The notes under the pieces are model-generated. The model was given only the letters and a program-made list of their open reading frames with translations. It ran no database searches and had not been told where the DNA came from. A stretch of 64,000 nucleotides of DNA from Orychophragmus violaceus. Taxonomy: Eukaryota > Streptophyta > Magnoliopsida > Brassicales > Brassicaceae. How positions within the stretch are numbered: position 1 is the first letter of the stretch; every line of letters begins with the position of its first letter. Both the position numbers and the translations under genes were made by a program. Shown in pieces: positions 55,575-64,000 of this stretch. The stretch is taken from positions 76,379,581 to 76,443,580 of the forward strand of contig CM058240.1 of the NCBI GenBank assembly GCA_030180135.1, read 5' to 3'.

Positions 55575-57431
55575 TGATATACCATGGATTTTATGGCTTT
55601 TAACCATGGTATATGTGTTATTTATCGAGTCTTTTACTATGTTTTAGAGTCTTTTCAGGTGTTTATTAGGTACAAACACATTTGGAGCATATTTGGTGAT
55701 TTAGACACTTTCTGGAGCTAATTGGAGTATTTGGCCGAGAGAGAGAGAGTTCACTGTCCGAAACAGAGAAAGGTGTCGATCGTTGCATTCCTAGCATCGA
55801 TCGATGCACCAGCGAAATGGGCCAAAAGACGGTCTAATAAAGAATGATGAAACTGCAGTCCTGCCCAGAAGTTCCCAATATTTACAAAGAAGCCCCAAAA
55901 CGTGTTTTAGGATTATAATTAGGTTTTACAGCCACTTGTTAGGCTAAGCTTTTCTTACGTTAAGTTTTGCTCAGAGAGAGTTGAGGGGCTGATCCTGATC
56001 TCGCAAGAGACTTGATTTTGAACCCCAGTTCTTATTTGATTTTATGATATTTGGTTTTCTACTTAAGATGTTTTCTGTTTCGATGAACATGTCTGAGTAG
56101 ATCACCTGTTAGGTTGAAGGATTCTCATTAAGGAATTCAGACAATTATAGTTTAATTAATCTGTAGAGATTCATATCTGCTAGTTCTTTATCTAAGTTGT
56201 TCTTAATGCTAAATCTGAAGTAGCTAATCAGAGTTATGATGTTAGGTTGATTAATTCAGCGGAAGTTGGTTAATTTAACTAGAAAGAATTTAGATAAGCA
56301 ATTAAACTGTTCGCAAACGAAAGTTTGGTTCAGGTTAATTGTGAACATATCAAACTTGGAATTAATGCTAGTTTAATCTGTTAGTTCTCGCAAACGGAAG
56401 TTTGGTTTGCTGCACTTAGACTTAGAGAATTATCGCAAAGGAATTTGGTTAATTCTATATCAGTGTTTGAGTTCTAGAATAGTTATTGATTGGATCTAGA
56501 TAGATTGATTGCTTGCGTTCCTGATTTCCTGAGAACTCCTGAAACCTAACGCTTTGCCCTCTTGCTTACAAACTCACTTGATTTACTTTGCTATTTCGTT
56601 TACTGTTTTCACATCTGCTTCGCTTAATTAAATCTGAATTACTAATAATCTATTGTGTGACTGAGAGTCCTCGTGGGATTCGATACCTTATATACTACGA
56701 TTGCATTAACTGTGCACTTGCAGTAGAATAGGGATAAAACTAGACCTATGTTTTCTGTTTCGATGAACATGTCTGAGTAGATCACCTGTTAGGTTGAAGG
56801 ATTCTCATTAAGGAATTCAGAGAATTATAGTTTAATTAATCTGTAGAGATTCATATCTGCTAGTTCTTTATCTAAGTTGTTCTTAATGCTAAATCTGAAG
56901 TAGCTAATCAGAGTTATGATGTTAGGTTGATTAATTCAGCGGAAGTTGGTTAATTTAACTAGAAAGAATTTAGATAAGCAATTAAACTGTTCGCAAACGA
57001 AAGTTTGGTTCAGGTTAATTGTGAACATATCAAACTTGGAATTAATGCTAGTTTAATCTGTTAGTTCTCGCAAACGGAAGTTTGGTTTGCTGCACTTAGA
57101 CTTAGAGAATTATCGCAAAGGAATTTGGTTAATTCTATATCAGTGTTTGAGTTCTAGAATAGTTATTGATTGGATCTAGATAGATTGATTGCTTGCGTTC
57201 CTGATTTCCTGAGAACTCCTGAAACCTAACGCTTTGCCCTCTTGCTTACAAACTCACTTGATTTACTTTGCTATTTCGTTTACTGTTTTCACATCTGCTT
57301 CGCTTAATTAAATCTGAATTACTAATAATCTATTGTGTGACTGAGAGTCCTCGTGGGATTCGATACCTTATATACTACGATTGCATTAACTGTGCACTTG
57401 CAGTAGAATAGGGATAAAACTAGACCTATCA
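55575..57431 (+). repeat. 3' LTR of gypsy E with internal tandem duplication
   Basis: 1,857 bp. The first 1,175 bp match the 5' LTR; the surplus is a 680-bp tandem duplication. Palindrome pair centres are 55779.5 and 55800.5, 21 bp apart. Confidence 0.93.
56070..57429 (+). repeat. 680-bp direct tandem duplication in the E 3' LTR
   Basis: Units 56070-56749 and 56750-57429 begin with GTTTTCTGTTTCGATGAAC. The junction follows GACCTAT, two bases short of the normal LTR end. The 5' LTR has one unit only. Near 56141 the first unit has CAGACAATT, while the second unit and the 5' LTR have CAGAGAATT. Confidence 0.92.
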
Positions 57432-57436
57432 TCCTT

Positions 57437-58284
57437 AGAGATGGAACAGTCTAGCACAAAGGCTCCTGGGTCTGGTATCTTCTCTGTGATCTGAATCAGC
57501 TTCTTTTCCATCATTTTCATACAGTTAGCCGCTTCTAGCTCCTGTTTAGACACTTTAGGAACCTTAGGATATGGCACAGGGGCTTATAAACTCGTTCTGG
57601 GACTGTTGCAGGTTTCTGGTCCCGTCTGCGATCTGTGTCGACCGATGCACGATGTGTGTCGATCGACACAAGGCGATTTCGAGCAGTTTCATCAGACGTA
57701 TCGGGACTGGTTCGATCGATGCTTGAGCTGTGTCGATCGATGCAAGTCTCAGACAGACAGAATTCATCCAGAAAATCCGAGATTATGCTCTCTTCTTCTT
57801 CTAGCAACTCAATCTCATCTCCTGTGGTCACAACACTGACGGATCTGTTATGTTCAGCTCTCCTAAATTCATTTTGCCTTTGCGCTGCTTCAGCTGTTTG
57901 TTGAATTCGAACATCCAACTTCTTCACATGTGTGTTCAAAGATTCAAATTTTCCATTCAGATTCTCATACAATGCATCTATCTTTGAGTTGTAGCACACA
58001 ACGATTTGTTGTTGTCCCTCAAGAAACTGCTCCATCATGGTTTCCAATCTGCTCTTATATGCAGGTGCAGGCGGTGCGTGGTAAGAGGATACACCATAGT
58101 TCCTCGAGAAGGAGTTACTCTGTTGCTGGAAGGGTTCCTGGAAAGCATATTTCTGACTGTAGAATCCATTCCCATCTTGCGCGTACATTCCAAGCAGAAG
58201 ACTATGTAGAGAGTCAACTTTGTTCTTCAACCCAGCTATCTGTGAACTGTCAATCCCTGAGCTGAAAGTATCATTCCGACACAT
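57437..58284 (-). pseudogene. gypsy F partial Gag and start of protease, frameshifted
   Basis: A 249-aa frame (58284 to 57535) encodes a Gln/Ser/Tyr-rich segment, a likely coiled coil (LETMMEQFLEGQ, LYENLNGKFESLNTHVK) and the acidic EEEESIISDFLDEFCLSE block. A one-base deletion near 57580, relative to H, shifts the frame. The proper frame then continues to the CSISKD start of protease, where gypsy E interrupts it. As in H, the N-terminal capsid domain is absent. Confidence 0.8.
57634..57744. repeat. Two palindrome pairs inside the gypsy F coding region
   Basis: Centres 57641.5/57662.5 and 57715.5/57736.5, both 21 bp apart. They are colinear with the coding pairs of H at 34723-34833, so the arrangement was present in their common ancestor. 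Confidence 0.85.
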
Positions 58285-58522
58285 CGTCTTTACGATCTCT
58301 TCTTGGTGCTTCCGCGAAACTGTGTCGACCGATGCAATAAGAGCGTCGATCGATGCAGTGCGAAAACTGTGACGATCGACACACAGGACCGTGTTGATCG
58401 ATGCAGGGCGAACAGGCGTACCTGAAACGCAAGAAACAGAAGAAAAAAATTAGTGACAAAAAACAAAAACGAAAAACCTAGTCTAAACCCTAAGTTCAAA
58501 TCTATCGAAGACTCAAAAGAGT
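58285..58522 (-). other. 5' leader of gypsy F with palindrome pairs
   Basis: Short leader between primer site and Gag frame. Pairs have centres 58328.5/58349.5 (21 bp) and 58375.5/58397.5 (22 bp). Confidence 0.75.
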
Positions 58523-58539
58523 CCCTGGCAACGGCGCCA
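58523..58539 (-). other. Primer-binding site of gypsy F (tRNA-Asp)
   Basis: TGGCGCCGTTGCCAGGG on the - strand, one base different from the sites of H and E. Confidence 0.9.
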
Positions 58540-58545
58540 AAAACT

Positions 58546-59722
58546 TGATAGGTCAAGAATTAATCCCTATACTAACTGCAAGTGCACAGTGATGTAGTTG
58601 TAGTACTTAGGGTATCGAATCCACAGGGACTCCGATCAACGATAGATTAAAAACGATAAAGATTAAACTAGGTGAAAGTAATGAGAAAGCAGTAAATCAA
58701 TCAAGCATAAAAGTAAATAGATCGGTTGTAAGCGAGGAAGCGAAGGCGTTAAGTCTAGGAAGTTCTCAGGAAATCAGGAACACAAGCAATCAATCAAATG
58801 GGATCTAATTAGGAACTATTCTAGAACTCAAACACAGATATAGAATTAACCAACTGTCGTTGCGAGAATTCTCTAAGTCTAAGTGCAACAATTCAAATTC
58901 CTTTGCAATTACTAACAGATTAAACCAGCTTTAATTCCAAGTTCGATATGTTCACAATTAAACTAAACCAAATTCCTTTGCGAGTAATTCAATTGCTCAT
59001 CTAGGTTCTTTCTAGCTAATTAACCAATTGTCGTTGCATCAATAAACCTAACATCATAAATCTAAGTGGCCAGTTCAGATTAAGCATTAAGAACAATCCT
59101 AGACGAAGAACTAGAAAGTATGAATCCCTAACAGATTGATTAACCTAATATTCCATGAAATCCCTTGTGAGAATCCCTAAACCTAACAGGTAAACTACTC
59201 AGACATGTTCATCGAAATAGAAGACATCATGAATAGAAAACCAAATATCATATAACAGAATAAAGAACTGGGGTTCGAAATCAAGTCTCTTTCGAGAACA
59301 AGATCAGCCCCTAAAACTCTCTCTGAATAAAATAAAGCGTAAGTAAAGCGTTGCCTAAACAATGACTTAAAAACCCTAATATAATGATCTAAAGTCGGCT
59401 GGGGCTTCTTTGTAATTATAGAAACTTCTGGGCTTAAGTTGCAATATCCAAATCTTCATAAAACTCGCCGAGAAAAGTCTGTCACGATCTTGTGTCGATC
59501 GATGCATATCTTGCAACGATCGACACACATGTCTGATATGGGCAGTGACTTCTTCTCTCTCGGCCAAATGCTCCAAATAGCTCCAGAATGCGCCATAATG
59601 TCCAATTCCGCTCCAAACGTACCTAGACCTGAAAACATAGATAATAGGACTCCAAAGGATCTAAAAGACTCGATAATAAGACATATACCATGGTTAAAAG
59701 CCCTAAAATCCATGGTATATCA
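58546..59722 (-). repeat. 5' LTR of gypsy F
   Basis: 1,177 bp with TG...CA ends. Palindrome pair centres are 59498.5 and 59519.5, 21 bp apart. Confidence 0.94.
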
Positions 59723-59727
59723 ACCAG

Positions 59728-59816
59728 TTTGCCCCTACCTTTGGTAAAATGACAATTCTGCCCCTGTTGGCTTTTCTGCTGCCCGTTGACCATATTTTTA
59801 GATACTGGGTATTACA
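59728..59816 (-). repeat. Chromovirus I 3' LTR, small piece
   Basis: 89 bp of the LTR start (TGTAATACCCAGTATC on the - strand), separated from the main piece by gypsy F. Confidence 0.65.
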
Positions 59817-61294
59817 TTCTTCTCCACTTACAGGAATTCGGTCCCCGAATTCTCCGTCACTAACAGACTTTGAATTGGTACCAAACCCTGCATGTTTCTC
59901 TGTCACTCAACTCCAACGCTTCTTTATTCGAACACTGCTGCATATGTTTGACTGCTGACCTTCCTGCGCTCTTTCCAACGCCTATTCCCTTTCTGGATTC
60001 TTAGTCTTGTGTACCTTGCCTTGTTTCCTTCTTCACTGTCTCCATCTGATTCGATCTCTGAACTCTTTCGCGGTTAACTACTTTGCTCTGATTCTCACTT
60101 CTGACTTCCTCACTTTGCTTCGACTTCCACATCGTTCCGATCCCGACTTTTCTTTCTGGGACACTCTTCAAGAATTTGATCACTTGCCTCCTTCCGACTG
60201 ATCTAACATTCACGTTGATCTTTCTTTCTAAATCTCTTTGCTAGCTCATCATACTTCACAATTCCACTCTGTTGATTGCCTTACGCTGATACATTTTCTC
60301 GCTGATAACTTTTACCAACTGCTTCACATCCCGGATCAACTTGTCTCGCGGCGTCTTGTCACTTCGTCTTGCTTTCGGGTTCGGGTTCGGTCTCGTATTC
60401 ATATCGTATCGCCATTCCGTCCTACAATCAATTCAACAACTCTCCCTGGAGCGGTTAGATTCAATACAATCTATCCTCGATACCACTTCCTCATAGAAAT
60501 ATGGTTACTTAGGCATGTACCAGGCGGTTACCCATGATTAAGTAACAATACACTATAAGTCCGTTCCTTCGTGAATCGATGGTTGAACGCAACCATTCTT
60601 GAGTTAGCTCAATACTTTAGATAGAAAGCTTTGTAACCATTTTATTTCTAACAACCTAACAATTGAAAAGACGACCATTTGAGAGCTACTCAAACCAACA
60701 AAACGCAACTAATAGTCAAACAGCTTACTAACACCACCAACGATTACCAAAAGCTATGCATGCTATAAAAGAACAAGCATCCTAACAGTGCCACACCAAA
60801 GAAACACCATCCTAATGCACTAATGAACCAACAAGCAGAACAAACAAACAGGAATTGAAAACAAGCAATCTAACGATCGGTCTAGATGCGTCTTCAGTCC
60901 GGGTTCAGGTCGTGATGAACGGTCGTCAGTTCCGCTCATCATTTGGTTTCACATAGTAATCTATTTGCTTTAATAGTCATCACAATCATGCAAACAATTA
61001 CTATGTTGCTTGAAATGATTAGCCGAACACTCTGCATCCACCACATACATAAAAAGATACATCATACATATGAAAGTTCTAGTACATGGTTCCGATCAGA
61101 GTCCATACATATGTAGCCGTCATCATATCCATAAACCCATATTGCGCCGCTATACATCAGATATGTCAAAGACGACACGCAAAGTCGCCTATCTGCCGAT
61201 CTATATACATAAACACACAAAAGAAGGTTAGTGCCCCCATACTTACCTGGCCTAACTAACCTTAATCCAAACAACCCCAACAAGACCGGAATGC
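59817..61294 (-). other. Chromovirus I polypurine tract and decayed internal DNA
   Basis: 59817-59831 is the polypurine tract on the - strand. Next to it is a remnant resembling the end of the Tekay/Del polyprotein. From about 60240 to 61290 I see no recognisable protein on either strand. A CCAG|GTAAGTATG splice-donor-like site lies on the - strand near 61245. The ORFs at 60001-60213 and 60238-60537 have no family signature. Confidence 0.5.
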
Positions 61295-61720
61295 TCAACA
61301 CAGGCGGCATCGCGGCTCACTGCGGTATCCGTTGGCAGGTGCACCGGGAAGGTGTGGCGGGTGTGTATCTCGAGACGGTGCTCCAACAGGCTGTAGCTCG
61401 GCTATCGAACATAGGTGAGCAACATGACCTTCGCGGCCACACAACTGACAGACTGGAGCGGGCGCTGGGCGTGGTCCATGATAGAAAACTGGCGCTTGGT
61501 GACCATAACCACCACAAAGCTGACAAGGAGAAGTCGACTCTGACGGTGGATCAATGAAACAATCGGATGCACGATGACCCTCACCTCCACACAAATGGAA
61601 AATCCTCCATGGCTTTGATCGGAGCGGCTGAACGAGCTCAAGATATCGGTGGCTGGTTCCCGGTACTGAATGGTACGGCTCCCGATAGCATAGGTCTACT
61701 GGACGAGGACACCAATACAA
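61295..61720 (-). CDS. ORF with three zinc-knuckle-like repeats, origin unknown
   Basis: 141 codons. It contains three spaced copies of a retroviral-type zinc knuckle. The third is canonical CX2CX4HX4C (CQLCGREGHVAHLC). The second has Phe for the last Cys (CQLCGGYGHQAPVF). The first lacks its leading Cys (FHLCGGEGHRASDC). Spacers are Pro/Ser-rich. Such knuckles occur in retrotransposon Gag and in cellular RNA-binding proteins. It lies between the chromovirus 3' end and the A3 LTR. It could be a Gag fragment of another element or an exon of a host gene; I cannot decide. Confidence 0.4.
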   Translation of the reverse strand: MYWCPRPVDLCYREPYHSVPGTSHRYLELVQPLRSKPWRIFHLCGGEGHRASDCFIDPPSESTSPCQLCGGYGHQAPVFYHGPRPAPAPVCQLCGREGHVAHLCSIAELQPVGAPSRDTHPPHLPGAPANGYRSEPRCRLC

Positions 61721-61929
61721 ATGGAATCCATGTACTCCACATGCACTGCATATATGTCCTGTACTCCGGCATCACCGGCGGCGACTCTGCCATCTCTGCT
61801 GGTGGTGTGACTGACTCGAACTGTGTCTTTGGCTCAAATAATGGCTCAGTGGATCCTGGTGATATGGTCATGTCGAACGGTGTACGAGGTGATCCAGGTC
61901 GTAGATCCGGCTGGTGATGAGGTCCAACC

Positions 61930-62576
61930 TGTTGGGAATGTCCTGAAATCTACCGTACTATCTCTAGAAAGTATGATAAGTGTCGAGATCAGACATAAGT
62001 CATAAATACTGGGTGATCATGATGACTTGCTAGAGCCCGCTCATGATCTATAAGTTTAGGACTTATTACCAGTATTGTATGATCCCAAAGGGTCACACAC
62101 CATAGCTAACGGGAAAGTTAAAATGGAATTAATACGGTAAGATGCAAGGCATTTACTGTATTTGTACAGAGAATTGGGCCAGACAAAAGACAGTCTTTTG
62201 TCTGATTTGGGCCTTGGGCCCAAAAGCCTAATGAGCCATTAGTTTAATTACTTGGGCCCATATAAGGAAGAGGAGAGGCGTAGGAAGCCCTAATGCTTCT
62301 GGTCTGCGATTTTCACCTGAGCCGTCTTCCTCTCTCTCTGTGATTTCTAGCTTGGTCTAGCAGCCTGATCCAGTAGCTTGTAAGAGTGTGGATACCTAGG
62401 AGGAGCCGGTTTCTATCAGCTCTTGCAGATCTCTTCATTCCTTTGATCAATCCGCTGCAATCACAAGGTAATGAATCTGATCTGTTTATGATTCAACTGC
62501 AAATCACCTAGATCCTAGATGATTATGTGCTAGGATGTAACCTGACAATTACACTTTGAACACACATAATCCTTCA
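61930..62576 (+). repeat. 5' LTR of copia A3
   Basis: 647 bp, TGTTGGGAATGTCC to CATAATCCTTCA. It is homologous to the A1 and A2 LTRs but clearly more divergent, especially near 62260-62400. If the 131-bp duplication is counted as LTR, the end is at 62707. Confidence 0.9.
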
Positions 62577-62719
62577 GTGGTATCAGAGCAATCACAAGGT
62601 AATGAATCTGATCTGTTTATGATTCAACTGCAAATCACCTAGATCCTAGATGATTATGTGCTAGGATGTAACCTGACAATTACACTTTGAACACACATAA
62701 TCCTTCAGTGGTATCAGAG
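62458..62719 (+). repeat. 131-bp tandem duplication spanning LTR end and primer site (A3)
   Basis: Units 62458-62588 and 62589-62719 start CAATCACAAGGTAATG and end CTTCAGTGGTATCAGAG. The primer site TGGTATCAGAGC therefore occurs twice, at 62578-62589 and 62709-62720. The units look identical by eye. Confidence 0.92.
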
Positions 62720-62721
62720 CC

Positions 62722-64000
62722 TAGGTCATTAGGTTTTTTTGCTTTTGGATCTTTGAATGAATCGATTTGATATTGTTTGTTAATAGCATGAATCGAAAGT
62801 CAAAGTTGATTATTGAATTAAGAATCTTTTTTGTCCATAAGTGTATGTCACAATCGATTATTGAATTGGTAAAGTCAATATTAAGCGATCGATATCTTTG
62901 GCTTGAAACGAATTGGCATGAATCGAATTGGTATAGTCAAATTCGCTTGTTGACTTTAGGTTAATAATTCGCTTGTTGACCTTGTTATTCAATCAATAGA
63001 AATCGCTTGTCGTCTTGTATCATAATTGAAACGAATTGATAAAGTCATTTGTTAGCGATCAATTTTGGTTCAATTATTCAATTTGGAAAAAGTCAAGTAA
63101 TACCAATTGGTTAGCGTGATTTAATGTATGAATCATTAATTATTTAATTAATGTATGGTTTAAGCCGTTAACCCAAATCGCGGTTTGCTGGAAATTATTT
63201 AATACAATTGGTATTATTTAATTTCTGGTTAAACCGGATTTAAAATTCAAAATTGAATTTTAACCTAAACCGAAGGATGGTCTAAGTTTGATTTGGTTGG
63301 ACCAAATAATTTAGAGCTGGTCTGGTTTAGTAAATAACCAGTTGGATTTAGTAGTTAATTTGGTCTTGGACCAGAATTAATGAACCGACTCGGTTATGTC
63401 AAATTATTGGGCCAATTGGAATTCTGTGGTCTTGGGCCAAGAATTGGGCCTATAATTTGTGACCCAACCGAAAACTTTAATAAAATATTAAATTAGAAAT
63501 TTCTATTTTTAGTATATTTCTAAATTTAGAAAGTTTCTAAAATAAGTAAGTTTCCCAAAATAGTAATCTTCTATTTTTGGAAATAAAACCTAAAATCCTC
63601 AAAACCAATATCAAGCTTGGATGTCTTGCCCAATCTTGTCAGCTACTTAACGCTTATTCAATTACAGATATGGCTTACAGTGTGAGGTGTCTGTTTTTGC
63701 GTAAGTAAAGTAGTATATAGTCACTAATTTCATTGGGAGTCCCAGATTTTAGTGATTATTTGGCTGTAAGAGATTGGTTTCCTTGACTGGGCCATCGGGA
63801 GTCCCGGGCCTTGAGACATCTGGTGAATTGGGCCTTGGGCCCAATCCACAACCGAGAGTTATATGGTTATAACTAGCTGTATGTATGCTTACCAAGTAAA
63901 GCTAATTCCGGGTGACGGCCAGTGGCCCACTTTGGTTTTAGTTGAACATGGGTCTCGGAATCATTGCATTCTTATGAGGTTAAACAAAGAAATTTTGAAT
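62722..64000 (+). other. 5' leader of copia A3
   Basis: Untranslated leader. It contains the GAAATTTCTA / AGAAAGTTTCTAAAA repeat words at about 63490-63560 and ends just before the expected gag start. No gene. Confidence 0.75.

Larger units (their letters stand above)
51513..57431 (+). mobile_element. Ty3/gypsy (Athila/Tat-like) non-autonomous element E (TSD TCCTT)
   Basis: 5,919 bp. The 5' LTR is 51513-52687, the internal region 52688-55574 and the 3' LTR 55575-57431. Flanking copies TCCTT lie at 51508-51512 and 57432-57436. It is inserted in the protease region of gypsy F in opposite orientation. The internal region of under 2.9 kb has a tRNA-Asp primer site and one Gag-like ORF, with no protease, polymerase or integrase. 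The LTRs differ by two substitutions and a GA unit, apart from a large duplication in the 3' LTR. Confidence 0.96.
40601..59722 (-). mobile_element. Ty3/gypsy (Athila/Tat-like) non-autonomous element F (TSD ACCAG)
   Basis: LTRs are 40601-41755 and 58546-59722, flanked by ACCAG at 40596-40600 and 59723-59727. The span is 19.1 kb because copia G (43319-51057) and gypsy E (51513-57431) are nested in it. Without them the internal region is only about 3.1 kb and encodes partial Gag and protease, as in H. It sits inside the LTR of chromovirus I. Confidence 0.95.
38314..61929 (-). mobile_element. Ty3/gypsy chromovirus (Tekay/Del-like) I, 3' part, interrupted by F
   Basis: The 3' LTR is in two pieces (38314-40600 and 59728-59816) around gypsy F; together they make about 2.38 kb with TGTAATACCC...GGGCGTTACA ends on the - strand. 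Directly inside, at 59817-59831, is the polypurine tract GTAAGTGGAGAAGAA. Before it comes a GAATTCGGGGACCGAATTCC segment, resembling the end of Tekay/Del polyproteins. Integrase, chromodomain and the 5' LTR are not recognisable. The right limit is set at the A3 LTR (61930), but element I may end earlier. CTTTA at 38309-38313 would be one target-site copy. Confidence 0.65.
61930..64000 (+). mobile_element. Ty1/copia retrotransposon A3, 5' part (runs off window)
   Basis: 5' LTR, duplicated primer site and leader of an A-family copia on the + strand. The leader is colinear with A2 in opposite orientation and reaches the window end before gag. CAACC at 61925-61929 would be one target-site copy. 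Confidence 0.92.

Noticed and set aside
59439..59747. 102-aa ORF across the end of gypsy F 5' LTR
   Set aside because: It spans LTR DNA and the insertion junction; its peptide comes from the palindrome pair and LTR sequence.

Overview
The window is plant nuclear DNA made almost entirely of nested retrotransposons, as expected for pericentromeric or other heterochromatin. Signs of a plant are Ty1/copia elements whose primer-binding sites match initiator tRNA-Met (TGGTATCAGAGC), Ty3/gypsy elements of the Athila/Tat type primed by tRNA-Asp (TGGCGCCGTTGCC), a chromovirus (Tekay/Del-like) LTR with TGTAAyrCCC ends, and an L1-type LINE with plant zf-RVT and RNase H domains. A Brassicaceae host is my guess from family resemblance; I cannot prove it. 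I see no convincing intact host gene, no tRNA or rRNA gene and no CRISPR array.

Layout, left to right. 1-3478: right part of a decayed + strand copia (A1), inserted in the 3' noncoding end of a - strand copia (B, 3479-9708). B is inserted in the reverse-transcriptase domain of a + strand LINE (9709-11943). An AT-rich stretch without genes follows to about 13078. 13079-23745 is an old + strand copia (D). It is split by a complete - strand copia C (14720-22064, TSD CATGG) and by an unidentified 899-bp insertion (22578-23476, probable TSD AGGAG). 24018-36979 is a - strand gypsy element H (TSD AATAT), itself split by a very young - strand copia A2 (25784-33108, TSD AGAAC). 38314-40600 plus 59728-59816 are the two halves of one long LTR of a - strand chromovirus (I). 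It is split by the - strand gypsy F (40601-59722, TSD ACCAG). F holds a - strand copia G (43319-51057, TSD GTTAG) and a + strand gypsy E (51513-57431, TSD TCCTT). 59817-61929 is the 3' internal end of I plus unassigned DNA with a zinc-knuckle ORF. 61930-64000 is the 5' LTR and leader of another A-family copia (A3).

How the parts work together. The copia elements encode Gag, protease, integrase, reverse transcriptase and RNase H as one polyprotein, and every copy here is broken. A2 has a complete gag ORF, a ruined pol and LTRs without substitutions, so it was probably moved by enzymes supplied in trans. E, F and H form a gypsy family that carries only a partial Gag, with or without protease, and no polymerase or integrase, so it too must depend on a partner.

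The most striking signal is a 16-bp palindrome, TGYRWCGATCGWYRCA. It occurs in pairs whose centres are almost always exactly 21 bp apart (29 of 38 pairs measured by hand). The pairs lie in LTRs, leaders, 3' regions and even coding regions of two unrelated superfamilies (copia B, C, G; gypsy E, F, H). They are absent from copia A and D, the LINE and the chromovirus. This looks like a dimeric protein-binding site acquired by several unrelated elements.
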